Origin: Arthrobacter sp. P2b
GTDB lineage: Bacteria; Actinomycetota; Actinomycetes; Actinomycetales; Micrococcaceae
Assembly (NCBI RefSeq): GCF_900168295.1
Contig: NZ_FVZL01000013.1
Span: forward strand, 1-64,000
Length of the DNA: 64,000 nt
Reading direction: 5' to 3'
A model generated the notes under the pieces. The model made no database searches, was not told where the DNA came from, and worked only from the letters and a program-made list of their open reading frames with translations. Shown here piece after piece: positions 17,329 to 25,792 of the stretch (position 1 is its first letter; each line of letters opens with the position of its first letter). The translations under genes were made by a program, and so were the position numbers.

Positions 17329-18020
17329 GTGTTCTGGACGTTATCCTTGGCATCTGCTGCGCGGTCTTTGACGTCACTCGCGGCGCTTTGGCCCTCGGCT
17401 TTGACGTTCTGCATTCCGTCAGCGGCGGTGGCTTTGACGCTTTCCATGGCTTCCTGGGCGGGTGCCTTCAAGTCCTGGACCATATCCTTGGCCGCGTCGG
17501 TAACCTGGGTGGCCAGTGGCTCCGCGGCGGTCTTCAGCTGTTCGGCCGCTTCGCGTTCCTTCTGGCTGGCCGGGATCAGGGACGAGACGAGCATCCCGGC
17601 CCCGAACGCGATCAAACCTGCTGCCAGGGGATTGCCCTGGGTTTGGGCCTTGACCCGTGACGGGGCGGCGCTGATCGCGGAACCGGCATCGGAGAATTTG
17701 CTGGCAACGGTGTCCTTTGCCCCGTGCAGGGTGTCGCCGGTGGAGTGCAGGGCGTTACCGGCATGGCCAGTCCCGGAGGAGACCTTGTCCTGAACAGTGG
17801 ACACCTTGTCTCCAACAGTGGTCGTGGCGGAATCGGCGACTCCCATGACCTTGTCCTTCACCCCCGTAACTGCGTCCTTGACGCTGCCCTTCACCTTCTC
17901 GGTCTGGCGCTGGACGATGTTGGACGGTGTGACCTTGTCCGCGACCGCGTCCACGTTGGTGCCCAGGCGTGCGCGGGTCTCTTCTATTTCCTGACGAATT
18001 GCATCCGGGTTATCGCTCAT
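17325..18020 (-). CDS. DUF3618 domain protein
   Basis: A 231-aa protein whose first 50 residues match DUF3618 (DAIRQEIEETRARLGTNVDAV). The long Lys/Asp/Ala-rich middle is predicted to form amphipathic helices or a coiled coil. A short hydrophobic segment (LAAGLIAFGAGMLVSSLIP) lies near residue 145. The domain is usually found beside holin-like membrane proteins, as here, and may act in the cell envelope. It overlaps both neighbours by four bases (ATGA). Function unknown. Confidence 0.85.
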   Translation of the reverse strand: MSDNPDAIRQEIEETRARLGTNVDAVADKVTPSNIVQRQTEKVKGSVKDAVTGVKDKVMGVADSATTTVGDKVSTVQDKVSSGTGHAGNALHSTGDTLHGAKDTVASKFSDAGSAISAAPSRVKAQTQGNPLAAGLIAFGAGMLVSSLIPASQKEREAAEQLKTAAEPLATQVTDAAKDMVQDLKAPAQEAMESVKATAADGMQNVKAEGQSAASDVKDRAADAKDNVQNT

Positions 18021-18448
18021 CGGTTTACCTCACCTGGTTTTAGGGTTGGGGGAATTTCAGACAGTGTCTCGCCGGTCTGGGGCATGCCCTTGATCTGCTT
18101 GAGTTCCTTGCGCCCCATCGAGGCCAGGACCGCGGCGATGATGCCCCAGATCACGGCGACGATCACGGCGGCCCAGCCCAGCGGCATCAGGGCGCCCAGG
18201 GCGAACATCAGCGCCAGGGACAGGAACAACAGGACGAAGTGTCCGGCCACGCCGGCGCCGCCGAACATCCCGGCGCCCTTCCCGGCCTTGGTGGCGGACT
18301 GCTTGGCTTCAGCCTTGGCAAGCTCCACTTCCTGGCGCATCAGGGTGGACAGGTCCCGGGTCACATCACCCAGCAGCTCACCCAGCGACGCGTTATCCGC
18401 CTTCTGATGCGCCTCACTCGGCGGCATCTCCGGTATCTGGCTGCTCAC
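18017..18448 (-). CDS. Actinobacterial holin-X/phage-holin-like membrane protein (PF07332)
   Basis: A 143-aa protein. An N-terminal amphipathic stretch (SLGELLGDVTRDLSTLMRQE) precedes two tightly spaced membrane helices around residues 55-105. This is the layout of the putative actinobacterial Holin-X superfamily. The name reflects fold resemblance only; no prophage genes are nearby and the operon is chromosomal in character. It overlaps the flanking genes by four bases on each side. Confidence 0.85.
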   Translation of the reverse strand: MSSQIPEMPPSEAHQKADNASLGELLGDVTRDLSTLMRQEVELAKAEAKQSATKAGKGAGMFGGAGVAGHFVLLFLSLALMFALGALMPLGWAAVIVAVIWGIIAAVLASMGRKELKQIKGMPQTGETLSEIPPTLKPGEVNR

Positions 18449-19260
18449 AGGTGACGTCCTTCCTTTGACTCGTAGGGGTCATCCTCAAAGCGCAGGGGCG
18501 TATCTTCCGCTGTGCCTGAGGGCAGGGCCGAGGTGGATACCGGAGCTCCGCCGGCCACAATGGGCTCTTCGTAAAATTCAGGGGCGCTGCCGGAGGCAAA
18601 CGCGCTCTCCTGCCGGGCCGGAGCTTCAACCGTCCGAAGGGTTTGCCCTGATGTAAGGGGTCGCTGGCCAGCGGAATCCTGGGATCCCGGGGCTCCTGCC
18701 TGCAGGCCGCGGCCGAGCCGGCCCACGAGGATCCCTGCCCCTGCTGCCAGCAGCAAGAAGGTGCCGGGACGGTTGCGCGCGAACCTCTGGACCTCGCCGA
18801 GCAGGTCGCCAGGCTCCTTGTTCTCGATCCACGAAGCCACCACTTCACTGCGATGGGCAGCCTGCCGGATCAGGTCACTGGCGATGCCCTGCTGCTCGGG
18901 TGCCTCACTCATGGTCTGCAGCTGGCTGGAAAGGGTGCGGATACCTTCCGCAGCCTTTTGCTGCTGGGTGCCTGCCTGGCCGGACAGACCCGATTTCGCC
19001 TGGGACAGGAGATCCTTGGCGTTGGATTTTGCCTCAGAGGCGACATGGGCGGCCTCTTCCTTAGCCGTCTGGGCAACACCCTGCGCGGCGCTGGTGGCAT
19101 GCCCGGCGACATTGGAAGCTTCTTCCTTCGCGACCTGTTTTTTGGATCCGGGGGCGCCTTCGGACGCCGGGGTAACGGAAGGGGTAGTTCCGACGGTCAT
19201 AATCTCGGTGTCCTGCGAGGACGACCCCGAAACGTTGGTCCACTGATTTTCTGTCATCAT
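18445..19260 (-). CDS. Ala/Gln-rich helical protein with one membrane segment, first gene of the stress operon
   Basis: A 271-aa protein without a family I can name. Residues about 35-110 are Ala/Lys/Glu-rich with heptad-like repeats (VAKEEASNVAGHATSAAQG and similar), reminiscent of LEA or apolipoprotein-like stress proteins. One hydrophobic helix (GTFLLLAAGAGILVGRLG) sits near residue 170, and a disordered acidic tail follows. The context with DUF3618 and Holin-X proteins suggests a role at the membrane. Two adjacent ATGs (19260, 19257) are possible after a GAAAGAGAG site. Function unknown. Confidence 0.7.
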   Translation of the reverse strand: MMTENQWTNVSGSSSQDTEIMTVGTTPSVTPASEGAPGSKKQVAKEEASNVAGHATSAAQGVAQTAKEEAAHVASEAKSNAKDLLSQAKSGLSGQAGTQQQKAAEGIRTLSSQLQTMSEAPEQQGIASDLIRQAAHRSEVVASWIENKEPGDLLGEVQRFARNRPGTFLLLAAGAGILVGRLGRGLQAGAPGSQDSAGQRPLTSGQTLRTVEAPARQESAFASGSAPEFYEEPIVAGGAPVSTSALPSGTAEDTPLRFEDDPYESKEGRHL

Positions 19261-19307
19261 GCTCTCTTTCCGTCAGGTCAGCTGCTGTTGATGCATCAGC
19301 ACTGACG

Positions 19308-19339
19308 TAATAGTAAGCATGATTACTATTAAATAGTAA
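19308..19339. promoter_or_regulatory. Perfect MarR-type palindrome ahead of the stress operon
   Basis: TAATAGTAA (19308-19316) and TTACTATTA (19323-19331) form a perfect 9-bp dyad with a 6-nt spacer, followed at once by a third half-site AATAGTAA (19332-19339). It lies 48 nt before the first gene, in an A/T-rich patch, and is the likely target of the operon's MarR protein. Confidence 0.75.
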
Positions 19340-19443
19340 GTAGCCTTTCTACTTGTTGGTGGGATGGCATCCGTCGTACTGGGAGTGACACTCGCCAAGG
19401 CGTCCCGCCGCCCCCGCTTTCGTGGCATGGACGTGAAGCGGTC

Positions 19444-19596
19444 TGACTGTTCGAACTGAAAGGACGATGGTGCCGGTCGAAACCGACAAGCTGCAACGTC
19501 CCCTCGTCCGACACGGCGCGCGCCATCGTGACCGCCGAAGGCATACTGGCCCTCACCCAAGACGTCACCGAGCGGCGCTCTGCTTCCTTAAGGTAA
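19444..19596 (+). pseudogene. Possible remnant of a PAS-domain protein C-terminus
   Basis: An open frame without a start ends in a stretch reading ILALTQDVTERRSAS before TAA at 19594. That string resembles the end of a PAS domain (typically TQDVTERR followed by a linker). Nothing upstream in the same frame extends the domain. This may be a relic or chance resemblance. Confidence 0.3.
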
Positions 19597-19612
19597 TAAG
19601 TACACTTATCAC
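19593..19612. promoter_or_regulatory. Near-palindrome ahead of the GAF gene
   Basis: GTAATAAGTACACTTATCAC is symmetrical except for one position per arm and the two central bases. It stands 65 nt before the GAF-protein start and may be an operator for that gene. No regulator can be assigned. Confidence 0.4.
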
Positions 19613-19677
19613 TATGGCTTCTTGCACTACGAAACGCTGGGGTAGCCAGAAGCAATGCCAGATTGGAGGTGGAAGGG

Positions 19678-20475
19678 ATGGATGAAGCGGCGAAGCGGCG
19701 GCTGGAACTTGCAGCACTGGTCGTCGACGGTTTGCAACCGCAGGTTCTTTGGCCCTCCTATTTCGGCCAAGCCCCGTGTTCTGAGTTCGAGCTGCGCGCC
19801 TACCTTCATGGCGTCCTTGCCCTTCCCGACTTTGAACACGGCCACGGCACTGACCCGAAGGGGAAGGAGGTCACGGCAAGGCGGCCTCCCCCACAGTCCA
19901 TTCCGCGCGGATCCGGTCAACCGGATGGCGTGGTGAAAAGGTCTGATGAAGATCTCTTGGCTGCGTTGGGAGCGGCGGGCAGGTTCCTTCTTACCCCTGA
20001 ACGGGCAGAGGAGGAACGGTTGGCATCGTTGCGGGAAACTGACCTCCTCCACACAGGTGCGGAGGAAACTTTTGATCGGGTAGTAAATGCTGCCCGAGAG
20101 TACTTCGGCGTAGGTGCTGCCTCACTGTCACTGATCGCGAAGGACGCCCAGTTCTTCAAGTCCGCTGTCGGCCCTCTCCGGGAGGAGACCCCACGTCAAA
20201 TCGCACTGTGCACAGAGACAGTTAAGCGGGACTCAATGCTGGTCATAAACGACACGCTGACTGATGAGCAATTCGCTTCGAATCCACTCGTCGTCGGGGA
20301 CCCTTACATCCGTTTCTATGCCGGCTATCCCCTGCACGGTCCGCGTGGGTGGAACATTGGGACTTTGTGCGTCATCGACCAGAAACCCAGGACGTTCACT
20401 GCATCTGACGAGCTGGTACTTCGGTCCCTCGCAGCCATCGCCCAGAACGACATTGACGCACGGACGTTGCGGTGA
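19678..20475 (+). CDS. GAF-domain sensor protein
   Basis: A 265-aa protein. Residues about 110-265 form a GAF domain: REYFGVGAASLSLIAKDAQF, a CTETVKRD segment, and FYAGYPLHGPRGWNIGTLCVID. This type precedes ligand or redox sensing in many actinobacterial signalling proteins. The first 100 residues are not recognisable. No output domain is fused; the next gene encodes a GAF-ANTAR protein and could be its partner. A TTG at 19663 is in frame, but ATG 19678 follows GGAGGTGGAAGGG and is preferred. Confidence 0.8.
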   Translation: MDEAAKRRLELAALVVDGLQPQVLWPSYFGQAPCSEFELRAYLHGVLALPDFEHGHGTDPKGKEVTARRPPPQSIPRGSGQPDGVVKRSDEDLLAALGAAGRFLLTPERAEEERLASLRETDLLHTGAEETFDRVVNAAREYFGVGAASLSLIAKDAQFFKSAVGPLREETPRQIALCTETVKRDSMLVINDTLTDEQFASNPLVVGDPYIRFYAGYPLHGPRGWNIGTLCVIDQKPRTFTASDELVLRSLAAIAQNDIDARTLR

Positions 20476-20538
20476 CGATGTCGTACCCGGGACGGCGCCG
20501 GGGATTGTCCATGACACAGCTCCCGTTTACGTTAAGGC

Positions 20539-21273
20539 ATGCCCATGACCCCTGAACAACGGCCGCCCATGATGGAGCTTCAGAACCTCCTGATCAGTGC
20601 TGAAAGCGTTGAGGACTTTTTCTGTGGCCTGTCGGGTGTCGCCGCCGCCACGTTGAGTGGACGTACCCGGAGCACCATTGACTGCGGCATCACATTCCAG
20701 GAGGGAAGCCGCCGCGTTACCGTCGCCGGCAGCAGCCCGCGTGCTGTCCGTCTGGACCAAATTGAGCAGCGCCTGGGCCAAGGACCCTGCGTAGAAGCCC
20801 TGCGAACCCTTGCCCCGGTGCTCCTGGAAGATGTCGCGAGTGACCCTCGCTGGCCGTCCTACCAGCAGGAACTCGCTTCCCAGAACTGCCGAAGCGTTCT
20901 CGGCATGCCCCTGCACATCGGCAGAGACTCCACTGCCGCACTCAATTTCTTTGCCTCCGGCCGGGTCTTCGATGACCAGACGATCAAAGAAACCGCTGCC
21001 TTCGCAGGCGCAGCCTCACAAGCTATCCGCCTCGTGCTGAAAATCAAGGACGCCCAAAACACCGTAAGCGAGCTAAGGTCAGCCCTGGAAAGCCAGACAC
21101 CCGTGAGCATCGCTTGCGGGATACTCATGGCGCAGAATCGTTGCAGCCAGGACGAGGCCATGACCATCCTGACAAACGCGTCGAAGGCCAGCGATAAAAC
21201 GCGGCAGGACCTCGCAAAAGAAATCGTCACCCACCTCTCCGGAGAAACCCCCGCTACCTTCTTCCAAAGTTGA
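20539..21273 (+). CDS. GAF-ANTAR domain RNA-binding regulator
   Basis: A 244-aa protein with a GAF domain (about 30-165, including DQIEQRLGQGPCVEAL and LGMPLHI) and a C-terminal ANTAR domain (about 175-235, with SIACGILMAQNRCSQDEAMTI and Ala-rich helices). ANTAR domains bind paired hexaloop RNA hairpins and act as antiterminators. The lone GAF-ANTAR form is typical of actinobacteria. It lies 63 nt after the GAF gene and is probably co-transcribed with it. ATG 20545 is a second possible start. Target RNA unknown. Confidence 0.9.
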   Translation: MPMTPEQRPPMMELQNLLISAESVEDFFCGLSGVAAATLSGRTRSTIDCGITFQEGSRRVTVAGSSPRAVRLDQIEQRLGQGPCVEALRTLAPVLLEDVASDPRWPSYQQELASQNCRSVLGMPLHIGRDSTAALNFFASGRVFDDQTIKETAAFAGAASQAIRLVLKIKDAQNTVSELRSALESQTPVSIACGILMAQNRCSQDEAMTILTNASKASDKTRQDLAKEIVTHLSGETPATFFQS

Positions 21274-21308
21274 AGCCCCTCAGCGAAAGAAGCAGCATCG
21301 GCGGAAAC

Positions 21309-22358
21309 TCATCCCTTTGCAGTGCCCGCGGGAGGGGCGGTGGAGTCCCGGACAATCAGGTGCGTGGCAAGTTCGACGCGGTGGGAGTCCAGGACTTCCC
21401 CGCGCGCCTGGCGCAGCAGTGACCGAAGTGCCGCGCGGCCCATCTCCTCCAACGGCTGGGCCACGGAGCTGAGTGACGGAACCGATTCCTCACCCTGCCT
21501 TGTCCCGTCGAAACCGATGAGGCTGATGTCCTCGGGAACCCTGACCCCTCGTCGGCCCGCTTCGCTGAGGACACCCAGTGCGATGGCGTCGCTTCCGGCG
21601 AAGATGGCCGTGGGCCGCTGGTCCAGCTGGAGCAGTGCCTGGAGTCCGGCAACGCCACTCTCGCGGCGGAACCTGCCACCGGGCACGATGTACTGGGGAT
21701 CCACCGTGACGCCACGGGCCATCAGGGCGGCCATATAGCCGTGCAGCCGGGCCTGGTTGCATTCGGCCTTTTCTATCCCGCCGATGTACGCGATCCGCCG
21801 GTGCCCCAGGTCAAGCAGATGTTCCGTCGCGGCCTTGCCGCCGGCCCAGTTGGTTGCCCCGACGCTCACCACATCCGCTGAGGGCGGGTTGAGCGGGTCA
21901 ATGACAACAACGGGAATCTTGCGTCGGCGGAACGCCTGCAGTTGCGCCTCGCTGAAAGCGGACGTCACCACGATCATTCCCGCCCGGCCTTCATCCAGCA
22001 TGCGCTGCGCGCGGCGCTCAGGGGTGCGCAGGTTCGAGGGTGACGGGCCGGTGACGCTGACCATGATCTCGACGTCGGCAGCGGCGGCAAACTGCAGGAT
22101 TCCGTTGAGGACCTCGATCATGTAGGCGGAGTCCAGGACGTCGATGACCACCTCGACAACAATGCTGGCCTCCCCGGCCGCGCGGCGCTGCACCGGGGAC
22201 TGGTACCCTGCCTGCTCGAGAGCCGCCAGGACGCGGGCACGGGTCTCCGGCGCTACGTCGTCGCGGCCGTTCACCACCTTCGAAACGGTTGGCGCCGAGA
22301 CGCCGGCCTGCAGCGCGACCATGGCAAGCGTCGGCTTGGCCTGCTCTGGAATCTTCAT
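21309..22358 (-). CDS. LacI-family regulator of the ABC sugar cluster
   Basis: A 349-aa LacI protein: HTH at the N-terminus (TLAMVALQAGVSAPTVSKVV) followed by the ligand-binding core. An in-frame extension to 22430 would add 24 atypical residues, so ATG 22358 is chosen. It diverges from the sugar-binding protein gene, and two CGAAA-n-TTTCG dyads lie in the shared intergenic region. It therefore probably represses itself and the 22.6-34 kb catabolic operon in the absence of substrate. Confidence 0.92.
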   Translation of the reverse strand: MKIPEQAKPTLAMVALQAGVSAPTVSKVVNGRDDVAPETRARVLAALEQAGYQSPVQRRAAGEASIVVEVVIDVLDSAYMIEVLNGILQFAAAADVEIMVSVTGPSPSNLRTPERRAQRMLDEGRAGMIVVTSAFSEAQLQAFRRRKIPVVVIDPLNPPSADVVSVGATNWAGGKAATEHLLDLGHRRIAYIGGIEKAECNQARLHGYMAALMARGVTVDPQYIVPGGRFRRESGVAGLQALLQLDQRPTAIFAGSDAIALGVLSEAGRRGVRVPEDISLIGFDGTRQGEESVPSLSSVAQPLEEMGRAALRSLLRQARGEVLDSHRVELATHLIVRDSTAPPAGTAKG

Positions 22359-22381
22359 CGATCTCACGGTTCGCAACCTTT

Positions 22382-22392
22382 CGAAATTTTCG
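22382..22392. promoter_or_regulatory. LacI operator candidate 1
   Basis: CGAAATTTTCG: 5-bp arms CGAAA/TTTCG with one central base, 24 nt before the LacI start codon, suiting autorepression. Confidence 0.6.
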
Positions 22393-22524
22393 TGAGCTTC
22401 ATTCTGCAGAAGCAGCAACGGAACGGTCAAGGGAAGCCGTGTCCTTGTGCCAAAAATTTCGGCCCCGACCTCTTGACCTCCACCAGACAGCCACTTTAGT
22501 TTAGAGCGTGACCTAAATCACCCT

Positions 22525-22540
22525 TTCGAAATGTTTCGAA
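22525..22540. promoter_or_regulatory. LacI operator candidate 2
   Basis: TTCGAAATGTTTCGAA: perfect 7-bp arms with a TG centre, 56 nt before the binding-protein gene. It shares the CGAAA/TTTCG arms with the site at 22382-22392. Confidence 0.65.
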
Positions 22541-22595
22541 CTGGTCAGGCAGAGACCCGCACCTTGCAAAGAAGCAAACCCCAGATGGAGAAGCA

Positions 22596-23924
22596 ATGAA
22601 GCAGCCCCAGACGTCCCGCCGCTCTTTCCTCGCCCTTGCCGCCCTCACTCCCTTCGCTGTCGCAGCGACCACTGCCTGCGGCACTTCCGGACCGGGCGCC
22701 TCCAGCGCCGGCGGGGGCGCCAGCATGTGGTACCTCTCCGGCGAGCCGAACCAAACCACCATGCAGAAGGCCGTGGACGCCTTCAATTCGGCGAACCCCG
22801 ACAACAAGATCGAAGTAACCTACTTCCAGAACGACGCCTACAAGACCAAGATCAAGACCGCCATCGGCGCCGGCCAGGCCCCCACCATCATCTACGGCTG
22901 GGGTGGCGGCACCCTGAAGACGTACGCCGAGGCCAACCAGGTGGACGACCTGACCGGCTGGTTTGACGAGAACAAGGACCTGAAAGAGAAGTTCTTCCCC
23001 GCGTCCTTCGGTGCAGCCACCGTCAACGGCAAGATCTACGCGCTTCCCAACCAGTACGTGGCCCCGATCGTCCTGTTCTACAACAAGGAACTGTTCGAAA
23101 AGGCCGGCGTGCAGCCGCCAAAGACCTGGGATGACATCATGTCGCTGGTCAAGACCTTCAACGGCATGGGTGTGGCACCCTTCTCACTGGGCGGACAGTC
23201 GCGCTGGACCTCCATGATGTGGCTGGAATACCTGCTGGACCGCATCGGCGGCCCCGGCGTCTTCACCGCGATCTTCGAAGGCAAGCCCAACGCCTGGCTG
23301 GACCCCGCGGTAATCGAAACGGGCACCAAAATCCAGGAACTCGTGACTGCGGAAGGCTTCATCAAGGGCTTCTCATCGATCACTGCAGACTCCAACGCGG
23401 ACCAGGCACTGCTGTTTACGGGCAAGGCAGCCATGATGCTGCATGGGTCGTGGACCTACGGCGCCATGAAGAAGGGCGGCCAGAATTTCGTCCAGGACGG
23501 AAAGCTGGGCTTCGTCCAGTTCCCCACCGTTGCCGGCGGCAAGGGCGACCCCAAGAACGGCGTCGGGAACCCTGCCCAGTACATGTCGATCTCCTCGAAG
23601 GCGACAGAGGAGGAAAAGGAGTCGGCGAAGAAGTTCTTCAAGGACGGCATCCTGACCGAGACGGTCATCGACACCTACATCAACTCCGGATCCGTTCCCA
23701 TCGTCAACGGCATCGAGGACAAGCTCAACACCTCTCCGGACAAGGACTTCCTGAACTTCGTGTACGACATGGCCAAGAACGCTCCCAGCTTCCAGCAGTC
23801 CTGGGACCAGGCCCTGAGCCCCACCGCCGCCGAGGCCCTGCTGAACAACATCGACCAGCTGTTCCTGAAGTCGATCACGCCGCAGCAGTTCGCCGAGAAC
23901 ATGAATGCCACCCTCGGAAAATGA
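22596..23924 (+). CDS. ABC transporter sugar-binding lipoprotein
   Basis: A 442-aa extracellular solute-binding protein (family 1, sugar type). The signal has a twin-arginine motif (SRRSFLA) and ends in a lipobox-like TTAC with Cys near residue 28, so it is probably Tat-exported and lipid-anchored. The family core includes FYNKELFEKAGVQPPKTWDD near residue 165. GGAG six bases upstream marks the start. It leads an operon with two permeases; no ATPase gene is present here, so a shared MsiK-type ATPase elsewhere is likely. Confidence 0.93.
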   Translation: MKQPQTSRRSFLALAALTPFAVAATTACGTSGPGASSAGGGASMWYLSGEPNQTTMQKAVDAFNSANPDNKIEVTYFQNDAYKTKIKTAIGAGQAPTIIYGWGGGTLKTYAEANQVDDLTGWFDENKDLKEKFFPASFGAATVNGKIYALPNQYVAPIVLFYNKELFEKAGVQPPKTWDDIMSLVKTFNGMGVAPFSLGGQSRWTSMMWLEYLLDRIGGPGVFTAIFEGKPNAWLDPAVIETGTKIQELVTAEGFIKGFSSITADSNADQALLFTGKAAMMLHGSWTYGAMKKGGQNFVQDGKLGFVQFPTVAGGKGDPKNGVGNPAQYMSISSKATEEEKESAKKFFKDGILTETVIDTYINSGSVPIVNGIEDKLNTSPDKDFLNFVYDMAKNAPSFQQSWDQALSPTAAEALLNNIDQLFLKSITPQQFAENMNATLGK

Positions 23925-24856
23925 GTAACGCCGTCTCCACCGCTCCCACCACTGCCGCGGCCAGGACCGAGTCGGAGCAGACCGGGAAGCGCCGCGCCGC
24001 CCTCGCGTGGCTGACGCTGCCTGCGTTGTTCTTCTTCCTGGTCTTCGCCGTCGTGCCGCTGGCCGGCGTCTTCATTCTGAGCTTCACCAGCTGGGACGGC
24101 ATCGGCGCCATCGGGGCGGCGGGCCTGGGCAACTGGTTCTCGGTACTTGCCGACCCCGGGCTGTACAACGCCCTGGGGCTGACCTTCCTGATCATGGCCG
24201 CCTCCTGGCTCGTCCAGACCCCGATCAGCCTCCTCCTGGGTGTCTTCACTGCAGGAAGCCAGCGCTACCGGGCCGCCCTGGCAGTGCTGTACTTCCTGCC
24301 CCTGCTGCTCTCGTCGGCTGCAGTGGCCATCGCCTTCAAGGCCCTGCTGGATCCGAACTTCGGCCTGGCAACCGGCCTGGGACTGCCCTTCCTTGCCCAG
24401 GACTGGCTGGGTGTCCCGCATCTGGCCCTGGGCCTGGCCATCTTTGTGATCGCCTGGCAGTTCGTGCCGTTCCATACGCTCATCTACCAGGGCGGCGTGC
24501 GGCAGATCCCCAAATCACTCTACGAAGCGGCCGAGATCGACGGGGCCGGAACCATCAAGCAGTTCTTCCACATCACGCTCCCCCAGCTGAAGTACACCAT
24601 CATCACCTCGTCCACCCTGATGGTGGTGGGGTCGCTGACGTACTTCGACCTGATCTTCGTCCTCACCGGCGGCGGCCCCGGTAACTCCACCCGGATCCTG
24701 GCGCTGGACATGTACCTGCGGGGCTTCCGGGCCAACCTGATGGGCCCGGCAAGCGTCATCGCCGTCATTCTCGTCCTCATCGGCCTTGCACTTGCCTTGT
24801 TCCTCCAACGCCTCGGAGGCAAGGACAAGCAGGGCAGCCAATTGGAAGGCCTGTAG
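23921..24856 (+). CDS. ABC sugar transporter permease (MalF type)
   Basis: A 311-aa permease with six membrane segments. The cytoplasmic EAA loop (YEAAEIDGAGTIKQFFHITL) near residue 205 contacts the ATPase. An open frame reaches back to 23219, but that part is the wrong frame of the binding protein. ATG 23921 overlaps the preceding stop by four bases, the arrangement used throughout this operon. Forms the channel with the next gene. Confidence 0.93.
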   Translation: MSNAVSTAPTTAAARTESEQTGKRRAALAWLTLPALFFFLVFAVVPLAGVFILSFTSWDGIGAIGAAGLGNWFSVLADPGLYNALGLTFLIMAASWLVQTPISLLLGVFTAGSQRYRAALAVLYFLPLLLSSAAVAIAFKALLDPNFGLATGLGLPFLAQDWLGVPHLALGLAIFVIAWQFVPFHTLIYQGGVRQIPKSLYEAAEIDGAGTIKQFFHITLPQLKYTIITSSTLMVVGSLTYFDLIFVLTGGGPGNSTRILALDMYLRGFRANLMGPASVIAVILVLIGLALALFLQRLGGKDKQGSQLEGL

Positions 24857-24857
24857 C

Positions 24858-25763
24858 GTGAGTACCGTCCTGAGTAACAGCACGGAGGAGGCCCGGGTCG
24901 GCTCCCCCGCCAATATCGCCGCCGCGAAGCGGGGGGTCGGTTCCCGGCTGAGGCAGTTCAACGTCCCGGCCGGCCTCGGCGGCTGGATCTGGCTCGCCAT
25001 CATCATCATCCCGGTGTACTACGTGGTCATCACCAGCCTGAAGACGCAGGAAGGCTACTTCGGGCAGAATCCGCTGGCACTTCCCACATCACCGACTTTG
25101 GAAAACTACCAGCTGGTCCTGGAAGCCGACTTCGCCACGTACTTCATGAACAGCTCCATCGTTACGATCGGTTCGGTGGTTCCGGCGGTGCTGGTTTCAT
25201 TTATGGCCTCGTTCGCCATCGTCAGGGGCAGCGGCAGGTTCCTCAAACTGGTCAACGGCTTGTTCCTTATGGGACTGGCCATCCCGCTCCAGGCCACGAT
25301 CATCCCGATCTACCTGATGATCATCCGCCTCAACCTGTACGACAGCCTGCTGGCGCTGATGCTGCCGTCCGTAGCCTTTGCCATCCCGCTGACGGTGCTG
25401 ATCCTGTCCAACTTCATCCGCGACGTGCCGAACGAGTTGTTCGAGTCAATGCGCCTGGACGGCTGCAGCGAGTGGCAGATCATGTGGCGGCTGGCCCTCC
25501 CGCTGACCCGTCCCGCCATCGTGACCGTCGCAATCTACAACGGCCTGCACGTTTGGAACGGATTCCTGCTTCCGCTGGTCCTGACCCAGAGCCCGGTGCT
25601 GCGCGTCCTGCCCCTCGGGCTGTGGACGTTCCAGGGCGAGTACAGCGTCAACATTCCGGCTGTTCTGGCTTCGGTGGTGCTCAGCACGCTGCCCATCCTC
25701 GTGCTCTACGTCGTGGGCCGCCGCCAGCTGCTCAGCGGCCTCACCGCCGGCTTCAGCAAGTAG
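24858..25763 (+). CDS. ABC sugar transporter permease (MalG type)
   Basis: A 301-aa inner-membrane permease with six helices and the EAA loop (FESMRLDGCSEWQIMWRLAL) near residue 200. GTG 24858, one base after the previous stop, is chosen over an in-frame ATG at 24786, because the extra 24 residues overlap the MalF-type gene and are unlike the family. It completes the heterodimeric channel. Confidence 0.92.
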   Translation: MSTVLSNSTEEARVGSPANIAAAKRGVGSRLRQFNVPAGLGGWIWLAIIIIPVYYVVITSLKTQEGYFGQNPLALPTSPTLENYQLVLEADFATYFMNSSIVTIGSVVPAVLVSFMASFAIVRGSGRFLKLVNGLFLMGLAIPLQATIIPIYLMIIRLNLYDSLLALMLPSVAFAIPLTVLILSNFIRDVPNELFESMRLDGCSEWQIMWRLALPLTRPAIVTVAIYNGLHVWNGFLLPLVLTQSPVLRVLPLGLWTFQGEYSVNIPAVLASVVLSTLPILVLYVVGRRQLLSGLTAGFSK

Positions 25764-25792
25764 GACCACGATTCTCACGAAAGGAAATGCAC

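Noticed and set aside
18017..18448. Holin-like gene as evidence of a prophage
   Set aside because: The Holin-X family is a common chromosomal actinobacterial membrane family and no other phage gene is nearby.
23219..23920. N-terminal extension of the MalF-type permease
   Set aside because: The extra 234 residues are Arg/His-rich antisense-like sequence from the wrong frame of the binding-protein gene; the ATGA start at 23921 fits the family.
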